64,000 nucleotides of DNA from NCBI RefSeq assembly GCF_000143885.2, contig NC_018582.1, forward strand, positions 25,481-89,480, read 5' to 3'. Under the pieces are notes generated by a model. The model had not been told where the DNA came from, made no database searches, and was given only the letters and a program-made list of their open reading frames with translations. This DNA comes from Gordonia sp. KTR9 (GTDB taxonomy: Bacteria > Actinomycetota > Actinomycetes > Mycobacteriales > Mycobacteriaceae). Position 1 is the stretch's first letter; each line of letters starts with the position of its first letter. The position numbers were made by a program, and so were the translations under genes. Of this stretch, positions 1 to 8,015 are shown piece by piece.

Positions 1-36
1 ACGCGACAACCGGTCGCGCACTCGGAAGGAGTCACC

Positions 37-375
37 ATGACCACTCGCACCAACGCCCGCACCCAGTTCCTCACCGACATCTACGTCTGCGCCCTCGAAG
101 GCGGCATCGGCTACTGGTCGACCTGCATCGAATACCGGTGGAGCACCACCCAACGCGCCGTCATCGAAGACCTCGAAGACGCAGTACACGAGATCACCCT
201 CGACACGATCGCCCGCGGAATCAACGCCGTCGCCGACGGCTCGGTAGCGGTCTCCGACCACCTACGGAACCTCATCCGAGCTGCCAGCCGCAGCAACGAC
301 GCCGGCGACGTCGACGCCATCGCCGCCGACGTCATCGCCCAAGCCGGCATCTACGGCGAGGTGATCTACGGATAA
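37..375 (+). CDS. hypothetical small plasmid protein
   Basis: 112 residues, acidic, no recognised family. The start is chosen because the ATG follows a good ribosome site (GGAAGGA, then TCACC). The same 'GGAGTCACCATG' context precedes the genes at 4225 and 9366, so it probably belongs to the same class of small plus-strand leader-type genes. No membrane segment, signal peptide or metal motif is visible. Its upstream region lies mostly outside the window. Function unknown. Confidence 0.6.
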   Translation: MTTRTNARTQFLTDIYVCALEGGIGYWSTCIEYRWSTTQRAVIEDLEDAVHEITLDTIARGINAVADGSVAVSDHLRNLIRAASRSNDAGDVDAIAADVIAQAGIYGEVIYG

Positions 376-386
376 CCCTCAACGAC

Positions 387-421
387 GGCCGGGCACCCAC
401 GTTCCAGCAGGGCGCCCGGCC
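387..421. terminator. hairpin downstream of the 112-aa gene
   Basis: Perfect 8-bp inverted repeat GGCCGGGC / GCCCGGCC separated by 19 nt, placed 12 nt after the stop codon at 375. No U-tract follows, so it may be a processing hairpin instead of an intrinsic terminator. Confidence 0.4.
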
Positions 422-528
422 CTCGATGCCCGACACCCGGCAGGAGACCACCATGGGGGCCTTAGCTCTACCTCAGACGCCTGGTCAGTCGAGACGCCAA
501 CCAGGCCCAAACGGACAACGGCAGCCGA

Positions 529-765
529 TCACATCCCGGCTCTACGTCCGTTGGGGAGACGTCCCAGCACGTGGAACCAGACACGTAAGGTGATGACCAG
601 GAAGATCGCAGTGCCGGCTACGAAGAGCGTCCAACCCCACGGTGGACTTCCTGCAACAGCGGCGGAGCTGAGAATGAACACCAGTGCAACTGTCGCGCAG
701 ACGGCATCACCTAGATTCAGTGGCGAACGATCAAGTCTGGACCAGTGAAGAATGCAGACCAGCAA
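529..765 (-). CDS. hypothetical small membrane protein
   Basis: 78 residues with two hydrophobic segments, roughly residues 20-40 and 45-65, separated by a short Ser-Pro-Pro-Trp-Gly turn, and a basic C-terminus: the composition of a two-helix inner-membrane protein. The start would be TTG at 765. No family is recognised. It runs opposite to its neighbours. Choice of frame rests on the hydrophobic pattern only. Confidence 0.4.
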   Translation of the reverse strand: MLVCILHWSRLDRSPLNLGDAVCATVALVFILSSAAVAGSPPWGWTLFVAGTAIFLVITLRVWFHVLGRLPNGRRAGM

Positions 766-808
766 TTTACACCCCCAACAAGATGTGCGCGGTTGATACG
801 ATCAGACC

Positions 809-1420
809 ATGATTCACGCAGGTGAAGCGATAGAGAGGATCATCGAAGAGCGCTGGGGAGCCACGCTGGCGGCTCATCGAAGCCACATCGGTGACCGTCT
901 AGCATCGAACGATGTATTTGACGAGAATTTCAAACTCACGCTCCGTGAGGTGCGCGCACCTACCTTCACAAATCAAAGCCTAGACATTCGACTCGACTGG
1001 GCGGTCTACGACCCGAGCCAATCAGCAACTTTCCCGACTAGCATCAATCCTCGCCTAATCATCCTGTTTCTTTCATTCCACCAAGTGGACGACTCCGACT
1101 ATAGCGCGAAGCGTTGGCAACACACGACGGTCGAGGAGCAGGAAGCCTGGGTGTACTCGGCCCTGGGAAAACAATGGTTCGACTACGCGTACAGAATCCA
1201 AACGAGCAGATCACTCGTACGATACAGGCCAACACGATTCGTTGTCTTCGCTGACGACGCCGGAGAACCGTTCCTAGCACCAGAAGACTTCAACTGGATG
1301 CTGGCCAGCGGGAACGATCCATCCGTGCGCCTCAAGCTCCGTCCTCGCCACCCGACCCACGAACTCGAACAGGCGTTGCTTACGGTCGGGGACGTAACCT
1401 CGGTTCCGGGCCCAACCTAG
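809..1420 (+). CDS. hypothetical protein, 203 aa
   Basis: Soluble protein of 203 residues with ATG start and no signal peptide. The sequence looks like a real globular protein (regular alternation of hydrophobic residues, Trp/Tyr-rich middle around residues 105-130). I do not recognise a family. G+C here is lower than in the conjugation genes, consistent with separate acquisition. It converges on the secreted protein gene at 1439-2107, only 18 bp away. Confidence 0.6.
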   Translation: MIHAGEAIERIIEERWGATLAAHRSHIGDRLASNDVFDENFKLTLREVRAPTFTNQSLDIRLDWAVYDPSQSATFPTSINPRLIILFLSFHQVDDSDYSAKRWQHTTVEEQEAWVYSALGKQWFDYAYRIQTSRSLVRYRPTRFVVFADDAGEPFLAPEDFNWMLASGNDPSVRLKLRPRHPTHELEQALLTVGDVTSVPGPT

Positions 1421-1438
1421 GTGTGAGTCCGCTGCTGA

Positions 1439-2107
1439 CTACGCAAACATCGTGTCCCAGTACCCAGCGACATCGAAGTCCTTAATGCTCTGAGAAACAT
1501 GCCCATCGACACCCTCCTCGTAACAGGTCACCAATCCAACGATACGTTCATCGCTCTCATAGTCGGCCCCCACTAGCCTCAGATAATCGATCTCGTTCGA
1601 ATTGGGAAAGGTCGGATGAACCCCAGGATTCTGCTCGGTCGGTTTTACACTCGCAAGGGCCACCCAGTAGTATTCGCGCTCATTGTCTTCGACCACCGCG
1701 ATCATTTTATGAGTGATTGGGACGCCGCATCCGAGATCGCCTATGCAATTTGTGGTCTGCAAGTCCAGGCGCATCCGTACCTGTCCGGTGTATTGACCGT
1801 TGTCGTCGTCCGTTGCAGTTTCTCGCCGGCCGTACTCGAGAACCAGCCATGGGATCCCCAGATCGCTGATCCCATGCTTTTCTCTGATCTTGTCGGTACC
1901 AAACCCGCGATCGGTAACGTCGTCGTAGTACCCGCGTCTCATCGGCACGTCGCCGATCTCGGACGGAGTGGCCGTATGCCTTACCTGCCACGACATATAA
2001 CCTGGTGGCGGAGGCCCAGCAGCGGCAAACGAGTTTGCCGTCATAATCAGGTAAAGAGTGATCATGGCCGAGATCAGACCGAGTATCTTGGCGCGCTTAG
2101 AGGTCAT
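1439..2107 (-). CDS. secreted protein downstream of the LGFP-repeat protein
   Basis: 222 residues from the ATG at 2107. An earlier in-frame start at 2146 would overlap the upstream gene; the ATG at 2107 has an AAAGGTG ribosome site and opens directly into a Lys/Arg-then-hydrophobic signal peptide (MTSKRAK..., hydrophobic core to about residue 27, Ala-rich cleavage region). The mature part contains three Cys. It begins 16 nt after the LGFP gene on the same strand, so the two are probably co-transcribed and both exported. Family not recognised; the pairing suggests an envelope role. Confidence 0.65.
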   Translation of the reverse strand: MTSKRAKILGLISAMITLYLIMTANSFAAAGPPPPGYMSWQVRHTATPSEIGDVPMRRGYYDDVTDRGFGTDKIREKHGISDLGIPWLVLEYGRRETATDDDNGQYTGQVRMRLDLQTTNCIGDLGCGVPITHKMIAVVEDNEREYYWVALASVKPTEQNPGVHPTFPNSNEIDYLRLVGADYESDERIVGLVTCYEEGVDGHVSQSIKDFDVAGYWDTMFA

Positions 2108-2123
2108 CGTCGACACCTTTCTG

Positions 2124-3557
2124 CTACTGAGGCTTCGATGCGACAAGACCCTTGCCGCTGTCAGTTACGAGAGCTACGCCGTTCTGGAACTTCTGCCGCA
2201 AGAAACCCTGACCGCTCGCCGAAGCGTTGTGCGGCTCCGCGACCGGATAGCCCAGGCTCCCTAGTTCGTATTGCACGGTTTGCCAGAGGGCCAGCATCTT
2301 GGTTGGTACAGGCCATGCTCCAACGACGGGATGCCAGTAGATCGCCCCGTTTCCCTCGAAGTAGACGTAGTGGCCCACATTGTCGGGAGAGACTTGCTCG
2401 TCGGTCTTCGGATATCCGAAGGGCCCGTCCTCGCGGCCGGCTTGTGCCCACTTATCCCGGATCGACCCGAACAGCTGCCGAGCACCTGTCTGCTGTGACC
2501 AGGTCACTGTCCCGTTGAAGAAGTTGTTGTAGCGCCCGTTGTACTTCGTGACTGCTACCTCATCAGAGGTCGGGTACCCCATGGGACCTCCCTCGGCGCC
2601 CACAGCGTTCCACTTTGTGCGGATCGCACCACCGATCGAGGCAGCCTGCGGATTCTGGGTGGGATGCCAGTAGATTGCCCCACCAACGAACTCCTGACGG
2701 CGCCCCTGCCCGTCCGGATTCGCGATCTCGTCAGTCTTCGGGTAGCCGAGGAACCCCGACTCCCACCCCTTCGAGCCCCACTTGGTCATGAAGCTGTTCA
2801 CCACAGGGTGCGCACCGTGCGCGGACGACCAGTAGATCGGCCCGACCATGAATTCGCTGCGCTTACCGGTGTTCCCGGGATTGGTGATCTCGTTGCTGAT
2901 CGGGAACTTCAAGAAGCTGTTGGGTCCGCCCAACGAGTTGTACTTGTCGCGAATCACGCCACAGACCTCGTACGGTGCCGGCCAGTACACCTGGCACCCA
3001 GCCGCCACACGAGCCGTCATCTGCCGCTTCTCCACACGAGCTTCCATCACCTCGGCCCTGTCGGCGTCAGCCTTGGAAAACTTGCCGTTACCAGGGATCT
3101 TCTCGCAATCCGAACGCATCTTGCCCGGCGTGACGGTGTCCTTCGGGTCCTCAGTCGGAGACCACTTCTCAGTCGCCGGCCGCCCGGACTCGCCCTTGGA
3201 GCACGTCTCCGTATCCGTAGTCGACGACGACGGAGCCTCCGACGACTCCTCGGATGAACTGGGCGGCGCAGGGACGCTTGACTCCCCTTCCGACGGCTCA
3301 GACGGCGGCGGGGTCGTCGGCACAACCGACGGTGTCTCGACCTCCTCAGAGGCCGGCGGGGCGTGCTCGTCCGTCGGCTGCGGCGCCTCCGACTCCGGCT
3401 CAGCAGACGGTGAGGATCGCTCAACGCTCGACGGTGCCACCGACGTCGTTGATGAGCTCGACGACGCAGGCTCGTCGGCATGGGCTACACCGACGGCAGA
3501 GTGCACAACACACAGCAACGCGCCGCATCCAACAGCTATTCGTACAGGTAGACGCAT
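2124..3557 (-). CDS. secreted LGFP-repeat cell-wall protein
   Basis: 477 residues from the ATG at 3557, chosen because it has an AGGAG site 9 nt upstream and starts a signal peptide (MRLPVRIAVG..., Ala-His-Ala-type cleavage near residue 26). Residues about 27-115 form a Ser/Pro/Glu/Thr-rich linker. From about residue 180 onward there are five or six tandem LGFP-type repeats, with recurring 'GYPxTDE', 'xFPISNE' and 'IYW' elements. LGFP repeats are known from exported proteins of mycolate-containing bacteria, such as corynebacterial mycolyltransferases, where they are thought to anchor to or organise the wall. No catalytic domain is visible here, so a structural or adhesin-like role at the envelope is inferred. 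Confidence 0.85.
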   Translation of the reverse strand: MRLPVRIAVGCGALLCVVHSAVGVAHADEPASSSSSTTSVAPSSVERSSPSAEPESEAPQPTDEHAPPASEEVETPSVVPTTPPPSEPSEGESSVPAPPSSSEESSEAPSSSTTDTETCSKGESGRPATEKWSPTEDPKDTVTPGKMRSDCEKIPGNGKFSKADADRAEVMEARVEKRQMTARVAAGCQVYWPAPYEVCGVIRDKYNSLGGPNSFLKFPISNEITNPGNTGKRSEFMVGPIYWSSAHGAHPVVNSFMTKWGSKGWESGFLGYPKTDEIANPDGQGRRQEFVGGAIYWHPTQNPQAASIGGAIRTKWNAVGAEGGPMGYPTSDEVAVTKYNGRYNNFFNGTVTWSQQTGARQLFGSIRDKWAQAGREDGPFGYPKTDEQVSPDNVGHYVYFEGNGAIYWHPVVGAWPVPTKMLALWQTVQYELGSLGYPVAEPHNASASGQGFLRQKFQNGVALVTDSGKGLVASKPQ

Positions 3558-3841
3558 CGTTGACAACTCCTCTAATCCAGAGCAATGCGATTGATCTCGC
3601 GGAATATGGCGGTACCACGACAGGGACGTTCGGCCATTGAAATTCGGCACCAACGTCATTCTTGGGAATCCCGGCCCGCCCGGTGAACTCTCAAATCCGG
3701 AGGGTGATTTGACCCAATTAAGCGAAGCGTATGACACGCCTGAATTCTTCGCAAGATATTCGCCTAGGTAACAACGCCGATCAATATTGTTGGCAAATAA
3801 CAACATTCGGCACCGCTAAGAATATCGGGGCACCATTCGGC

Positions 3842-3895
3842 GCTGCCGCGACACCACGCCCTCCCGGACCCGCGTCGCTCCCGCACAATCACCTT
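3842..3895. repeat. 54-bp direct repeat, copy 1 (with 10322-10375)
   Basis: Starts GCTGCCGCGACACCA and ends CACAATCACCTT. The second copy at 10322-10375 is identical except for two positions. Copy 1 runs straight into module I (3896 onward); copy 2 runs into the IS110 left flank. It may be the truncated edge of a once longer repeat. Confidence 0.75.
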
Positions 3896-4224
3896 CCCTG
3901 CCTCGTGCGTCCGGTGTGCCCGCGTCCGGTCGGCCAGCTCGCCGGCCGCGATCGGTTGCGGTCTTGTCTGCCGGCTGCGCCGTCACCTGATCGGAGCGGC
4001 TGCGCCGCGCCCTGAGCCCTTCGGGCAGAGTTGGTTTGCGTTGCCCTGCCGCATTCTCTTACCTCCAGTCGCGGCCCGCAAGGGCGTGAAAAACTAATCC
4101 GCCCTGCGGGTTTCAGGGCTCCGCCCCGGATGACTTTTTCACTTCCTCCCTTGCAGTCCACTCCCTCCGGCAAAGAGATGGCCAGTGCAAACGCAAACCA
4201 GCACTCACAACGGGAGGGGTCACC
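3896..4224 (+). promoter_or_regulatory. repeated upstream module I, copy 1, with long hairpin 4086-4142
   Basis: About 330 bp shared with 7738-8015 and 22678-23012. Common blocks are a TGCGTCCGGTGTGCCCGCGT segment (copies 1 and 3), a CTGCGCCGTCACCTGATCGG segment, a hairpin, and a final block ending in the ribosome site of the next gene. The hairpin has outer arms GTGAAAAACTAATCCG and CGGATGACTTTTTCAC (14 of 16 positions pair) and an inner GCCCT/AGGGC stem. The conserved position before plus-strand genes suggests a promoter or ssDNA-active promoter. Function is inferred. Confidence 0.6.
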
Positions 4225-4455
4225 ATGACCAGCGCCACCACCATCGCCTACCAGCTGTGCAACAGCTGCGCTGTCGCCGTCGCCTACGGAGACATGAGCG
4301 CCCTCGACACCGAGAGCGCCGCCGAGGTCCTGGCTTTCATGGCCGATCACGGCTACCTGACACCCGCTGACGGCATCGACCCGCCCGGTTACTGGCTGTG
4401 CGAATGCTGCGGCATCGACCAACTGGGCGCAGGCCGCACCTTCACCCACGACTAA
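4225..4455 (+). CDS. small putative zinc-binding protein
   Basis: 76 residues. Cys12-x-x-Cys15 near the N-terminus and Cys59, Cys61 and Cys62 in a CxCC cluster near the C-terminus suggest a four-Cys metal site. The ATG follows GGGAGG plus TCACC and lies at the end of module I copy 1. It is first of a plus-strand run (4225, 4486, 4864) with 30-100 nt gaps, probably one transcript with the ParB-like gene. No named family recognised. Confidence 0.65.
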   Translation: MTSATTIAYQLCNSCAVAVAYGDMSALDTESAAEVLAFMADHGYLTPADGIDPPGYWLCECCGIDQLGAGRTFTHD

Positions 4456-4485
4456 CCCTCTGACCAGCCGAAAGGACACCCCACC

Positions 4486-4764
4486 ATGAACGCCTGGATC
4501 GCCACCTACGACCCCGCCAAGGTCAACGAGCTCGCTGACCTCATCGCCGCGCACGAACCGAACCGCCTCACCGAGGCCGACGGTGACCGCGAGTTCGCCG
4601 TGTGGATGTACGGAGTCGACCGCGCCATTCGCAGGCGCACCGACGGATTCAGCCACCGCGACCTGCCCGATTTCGGGTGGCGAGACGCCTACAACGACGA
4701 CCTGTCCCCCACCGACGCCGCCGCCGACGCAATCGCTCACTGGGAGCAGTTCGGCGACCTCTAG
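4486..4764 (+). CDS. hypothetical protein, 92 aa
   Basis: 92-residue acidic soluble protein with a GAAAGGA ribosome site before the ATG. Predicted mostly helical; no Cys clusters or membrane segments. It sits between the Cys-rich small protein and the ParB-like gene in the same direction. I have the impression that such proteins recur on actinobacterial conjugative plasmids, but I cannot name a family. Confidence 0.65.
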   Translation: MNAWIATYDPAKVNELADLIAAHEPNRLTEADGDREFAVWMYGVDRAIRRRTDGFSHRDLPDFGWRDAYNDDLSPTDAAADAIAHWEQFGDL

Positions 4765-4863
4765 AAAAGACCTCCGCGTCGCAATACGGCACGCGGGCAA
4801 CAGAAAACCCGGCCAGGGACTAGCTGGCCGGGGTCTCACCCACCACAGTAAGGGAGAAACCCC

Positions 4864-6447
4864 ATGACACACAACACCACCACCGAGACCGTCACCGCGA
4901 CGGGCGAGCTGCGCCACCTCAACCCGGCCGATCTGGTCATCGACACCAACATTCGCACCGAAGCCGAAGCCACCCTAACCGGCGAGTTCGTCGATTCGAT
5001 CCGCGACGGCGTGCGTCAGCCGATCCTCGCTGTCGAACTCGACGGCGAGGTCCGGGTGCGCGACGGGCAGCGCCGGACCCTGGCGGCGCGTAAGAACGCG
5101 CTCGCCAGCGTCCCGGTCTACGTCGTGCCGGTCGCGACCGACGCCGACGACAAGGCCCTGACGGTGGATCGAATCTTGGAGCAGCTGGCCAGTTTCGAGC
5201 GCGAAGAGTTGCGCGCCTCCGATCGCGTGGCCGCGATCGAACAACTCGCGCTTGCCGGGATGTCGGCAACCAAGATCGCCAAGGCCACCCGCACCAAGAA
5301 GAAGGACGTAGACGCCACTCTGGCGGTCGCGAAGTCCGCGACCGCCCTGGACCTGCTCGACCAGGGCGCAGGGTTGACGTTGGAGCAGTCCGCGACATTG
5401 GCGGCATACGACCACGATCCCGAGGCGCAACAGTGGCTCCTCAGCGCCGCGCGTAGCGGACGGTTCGACTTCCAGGCCAAGCAGTTGGCCGACAATGCCG
5501 ACGAACGGGCCGAGTTGCTGGCCCAGGTCGCCGCCTACGCCGCCGAGGGGATCGCGGCTGTGACCCGCCAGCCCCTCTACAACGAGGCCCACAAGCTCGA
5601 CCGGCTGCTGACCGCCGACGGTAAGGCGGCGACCATCGAGGACGTGCCGGTCGATCACCGCGTGGCCTACGTGTGGGCCGATGAGACCGAATCGTGGACC
5701 GACGCCGAGGGCAACGCGGTCGCCGAGGACACCATCGACTGGTCGCTGGACGACGACGTGTTCGACGACGACACCGAACCGTCCGAGGGATTGGTCGACC
5801 CGCGCGCCCTCACCCGCAACGTCACCCGCGAGATCGAAACCACCTGGTACGTCCTGCGCAACGACCACCTCGGATTCACCGAGCGCCCCTACAGCTACGA
5901 CACCCAGAGCAGCGCCACGGCCGCCGACGACCTCAGCGACGACGAGAAGGAAGCCCGCAAGCAGGAACGTCGCCGGGTGCGGGTCCTCAACGCCGCCAGT
6001 CTCACCGCCCGCGAGGTGCGAATCGAGAAGCTGACCGCGTGGCTGGCCCGCAAGACCCTCCCGAAGGGCAGCGCCCCGACGGTCGCGAAGTTCATCGCGA
6101 CCTCGATGCGCGCCCATCACGACATGTTCGGCGCGAACAGCAGCCAGGGCAACGCCGCCGAGATCGCGGCCACGATCCTCGGCGGCGACCCCGCCGAATT
6201 GATCGAGCAGGCCACCACCGCCGACCGCGCCCAGATCATCGGACTCGGCATCGCCCTGGCATCGCGGGAAGCGCACATGTGGAAAGACGCCTGGCGCAAC
6301 GCCGGTGACAGCCACTACCACGGAAGCTACGTCGACGCCCGCGCCGACTACCTGCACTTCCTCGTCGAGGTGACCGGCTACACCCTCTCCGACGTCGAGC
6401 AGGTCATAGCCGGAGACAAGCAGGCCGCCGACGTGCCACTCGACTAG
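4864..6447 (+). CDS. ParB/RepB/Spo0J-type nuclease-domain protein
   Basis: 527 residues. Residues about 16-90 match the ParB N-terminal domain: 'LNPADLVIDTNIR' opening, 'RQPILAV' strand, and 'RVRDGQRRTLAA', the ParB box II arginine patch that binds CTP or nucleotide in the family. A helical HTH-like region follows (about 110-160, 'MSATKIAKATRTKKKDV'). The remainder is a long acidic C-terminal region that is not typical of a short partition ParB. There is no adjacent parA. It lies between antirestriction-type genes and reads toward oriT, matching the ParB-like leading-region proteins of other conjugative plasmids, so a role in establishment is more likely than classical partition. Confidence 0.8.
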   Translation: MTHNTTTETVTATGELRHLNPADLVIDTNIRTEAEATLTGEFVDSIRDGVRQPILAVELDGEVRVRDGQRRTLAARKNALASVPVYVVPVATDADDKALTVDRILEQLASFEREELRASDRVAAIEQLALAGMSATKIAKATRTKKKDVDATLAVAKSATALDLLDQGAGLTLEQSATLAAYDHDPEAQQWLLSAARSGRFDFQAKQLADNADERAELLAQVAAYAAEGIAAVTRQPLYNEAHKLDRLLTADGKAATIEDVPVDHRVAYVWADETESWTDAEGNAVAEDTIDWSLDDDVFDDDTEPSEGLVDPRALTRNVTREIETTWYVLRNDHLGFTERPYSYDTQSSATAADDLSDDEKEARKQERRRVRVLNAASLTAREVRIEKLTAWLARKTLPKGSAPTVAKFIATSMRAHHDMFGANSSQGNAAEIAATILGGDPAELIEQATTADRAQIIGLGIALASREAHMWKDAWRNAGDSHYHGSYVDARADYLHFLVEVTGYTLSDVEQVIAGDKQAADVPLD

Positions 6448-6461
6448 ACCCGCTGCACGGT

Positions 6462-6489
6462 GGGCCGCGACCTCTCACGGTCGCGGCCC
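6462..6489 (+). terminator. hairpin after the ParB-like gene
   Basis: Perfect 11-bp stem GGGCCGCGACC / GGTCGCGGCCC with a 6-nt loop, starting 15 nt after the stop codon. GC-rich with no clear U-tract, as is common in actinobacteria. Confidence 0.65.
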
Positions 6490-6604
6490 GCTCAACACGC
6501 ACACCCGCCACCCCCGAGGGGGCATAGCGGAGCGACCTGACGGCCGCACAGCGTTGTCCCGGCCCGGTGGCTCCGCTGCGCTGCGCCCCCGGCCCCGGGG
6601 AGAT

Positions 6605-6850
6605 TCCCAGTCAGGTGGGTGGTCACCTATTGCGCGCGCACGTCGACCAAGTGTGACCGACCGGGGGCCCGAACTGTCAACCCACACCAGGCGGCTACCG
6701 CCCGTTCTCCGCTGCGCTCCGCCCGTGCGCTCCAACCACTTTGGTAACCCGCGCTCGCTGCGCTCGCAACCGAAAGTGGCTTCCGGCGCGCCTGCCTCTT
6801 CGGGGTTGACAGCCCACCCTCGTCCGGTCAGCACAGGTCTCTCGACGTCC
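6605..6850 (+). repeat. repeated upstream module II, copy 1
   Basis: About 240 bp nearly identical to 9098-9331. Nested inverted repeats: outer arms CTGTCAACCC (6674-6683) and GGGTTGACAG (6803-6812); inner CCACTTT / AAAGTGG (6736-6779). The outer 3' arm contains TTGACA. It ends shortly before the 123-aa gene at 6889, as copy 2 does before the gene at 9366. Likely a regulatory cassette; not coding. Confidence 0.7.
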
Positions 6851-6888
6851 ACCCACACCGGGCCGGACCACAACGAGAGGACTTTCTC

Positions 6889-7260
6889 ATGGACTACATC
6901 GCTCACACCGTCGACACCGCCGCCGCCATCGGCAGCGTCGCCGATCTGCTCTGGGCCGCCGCCGACCTCGTCGCCACCAACCCCGAGACCGCCGACCCCA
7001 TCCACGACGCCGGCCTGCACCTCATCGCCGCCGGCCGAACCACAGCCCGCCGGGCCGGGGCAGCCCGCGAGCTCGCCACGATGATCGCCGAGAGCCGCCA
7101 CCCCGACCTGGCCGCCACCATCACCGGCGACGACACCGACTGGGCCAGCTGGCAGCAGGTACTCACCGAGCCCTGGCCCATCCTCGCCGACGCCGCCGCC
7201 TTCGCCGCCAAGCTCGGCGGACTCGAAGGCCACATCACCCCCGGACGCTGGATCGCCTAA
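6889..7260 (+). CDS. hypothetical protein, 123 aa
   Basis: Ala-rich, helical, 123 residues; ATG preceded by GAGAGGAC. No signal peptide or metal motif. It is the single gene after module II copy 1 and is closed by a hairpin at 7274-7298, so it is probably an independent transcript. Family not recognised. Confidence 0.65.
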   Translation: MDYIAHTVDTAAAIGSVADLLWAAADLVATNPETADPIHDAGLHLIAAGRTTARRAGAARELATMIAESRHPDLAATITGDDTDWASWQQVLTEPWPILADAAAFAAKLGGLEGHITPGRWIA

Positions 7261-7273
7261 CCGGGCAGCGGGT

Positions 7274-7298
7274 CGGGGTCGCCACCACGGCGGCCCCG
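7274..7298. terminator. hairpin between convergent genes
   Basis: CGGGGTCGCC / GGCGGCCCCG, 10-bp stem with one G-T wobble and a 5-nt loop, between the convergent genes ending at 7260 and 7314. Confidence 0.55.
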
Positions 7299-7313
7299 GC
7301 TCGACCTCTGCTG

Positions 7314-7847
7314 TCATGAGTGATCGGTGTCGGCGCGCCGGCGAATGCGGCGCCGACCACGATCGGCCGCACGGAACACCCGCAACGGCTTGCGCACGCT
7401 CTCCTCGAGATCGAAGGTGAAGGCCCCGATGCGTTCGGCCATGTGCCAGTCGATGTTCCACTGGCTGTCGAGGACCATCATGCGGCCCACGGCGCGGTCC
7501 TCGTCGCCGGACTGATAGGCGTCCTCGCACACCTGACATAGCGCCCACCAACTACCCAGGGTGTGGCCCTTGCCGTACTTGCGGAACCTCGTCTCGTTCG
7601 GGTCCATCGTGTGTAGCCACACCGGCCTCTCGCGCCCGCAGAACGAGCACACCAGATAGCCGTCGTCGTCGACGTCGGCCGATTCATCATCTGGGCTACC
7701 CACAACCGTCACAGTAACCGGCGCGAGCACCGACGGTGCTGCCTCTGGCGGCTGCGCCGCCACCTGATCGGAAGCGGCTACGCCGCCACCCCACCGCATC
7801 GGGGTTGCTTTGCTGACCCCCACCAGTCTTGTACCTCTGGTCGGCAC
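7314..7847 (-). CDS. putative zinc-ribbon protein
   Basis: Up to 177 residues. Cys67-x-x-Cys70 (in 'CSFCGRE', similar to the ClpX-type zinc finger opening) and Cys104-x-x-Cys107 form a CxxC-x33-CxxC pattern. The C-terminus is strongly basic (Arg-rich, last 25 residues), suggesting nucleic-acid binding. The true start is uncertain: the first ~50 residues are low in complexity and are read from the antisense of module I copy 2, so a GTG start nearer residue 40 is possible. It is the only minus-strand gene within this plus-strand block. Confidence 0.55.
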   Translation of the reverse strand: MPTRGTRLVGVSKATPMRWGGGVAASDQVAAQPPEAAPSVLAPVTVTVVGSPDDESADVDDDGYLVCSFCGRERPVWLHTMDPNETRFRKYGKGHTLGSWWALCQVCEDAYQSGDEDRAVGRMMVLDSQWNIDWHMAERIGAFTFDLEESVRKPLRVFRAADRGRRRIRRRADTDHS

Positions 7848-8015
7848 GGCGGCAAGGGCCGCGAAAAACTAATCCGCCCTACGGGTTTGCAGGGCTGCGC
7901 CCCGGATGACTTTTTCACTGTGAACACCCTTGCCCCGACCTCCCGCCGGCGAAGACATGGCAGGTGTCACGCAAAGCACCGGCCCGCCGAGGCCGACACT
8001 AGGGAGGCATCCACC
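7738..8015 (+). promoter_or_regulatory. repeated upstream module I, copy 2, with hairpin 7863-7916
   Basis: Shares the CTGCGCCG(C)CACCTGATCGG block and the hairpin of copies 1 and 3. Hairpin arms are GAAAAACTAATCCG and CGGATGACTTTTTC, with inner GCCCT/AGGGC and loop ACGGGTTTGC. It lies directly before the ardC-like gene. It overlaps the 5' end of the antisense zinc-ribbon gene. Confidence 0.6.

Noticed and set aside
453..593. 46-codon frame with CAGGAG and ATG after the first gene
   Set aside because: Good ribosome site, but Gln/Arg/Pro-rich product without fold, and it overlaps the opposite-strand membrane gene. It may be a cut gene; too weak to list.
4975..6357. 460-codon open frame antisense to the ParB-like gene
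   Set aside because: Gly/Val-rich composition with no domain; it is the usual antisense shadow of GC-rich coding DNA. Likewise the long antisense frames over ardC (7869-9080) and the DUF3560 gene (23563-24765).
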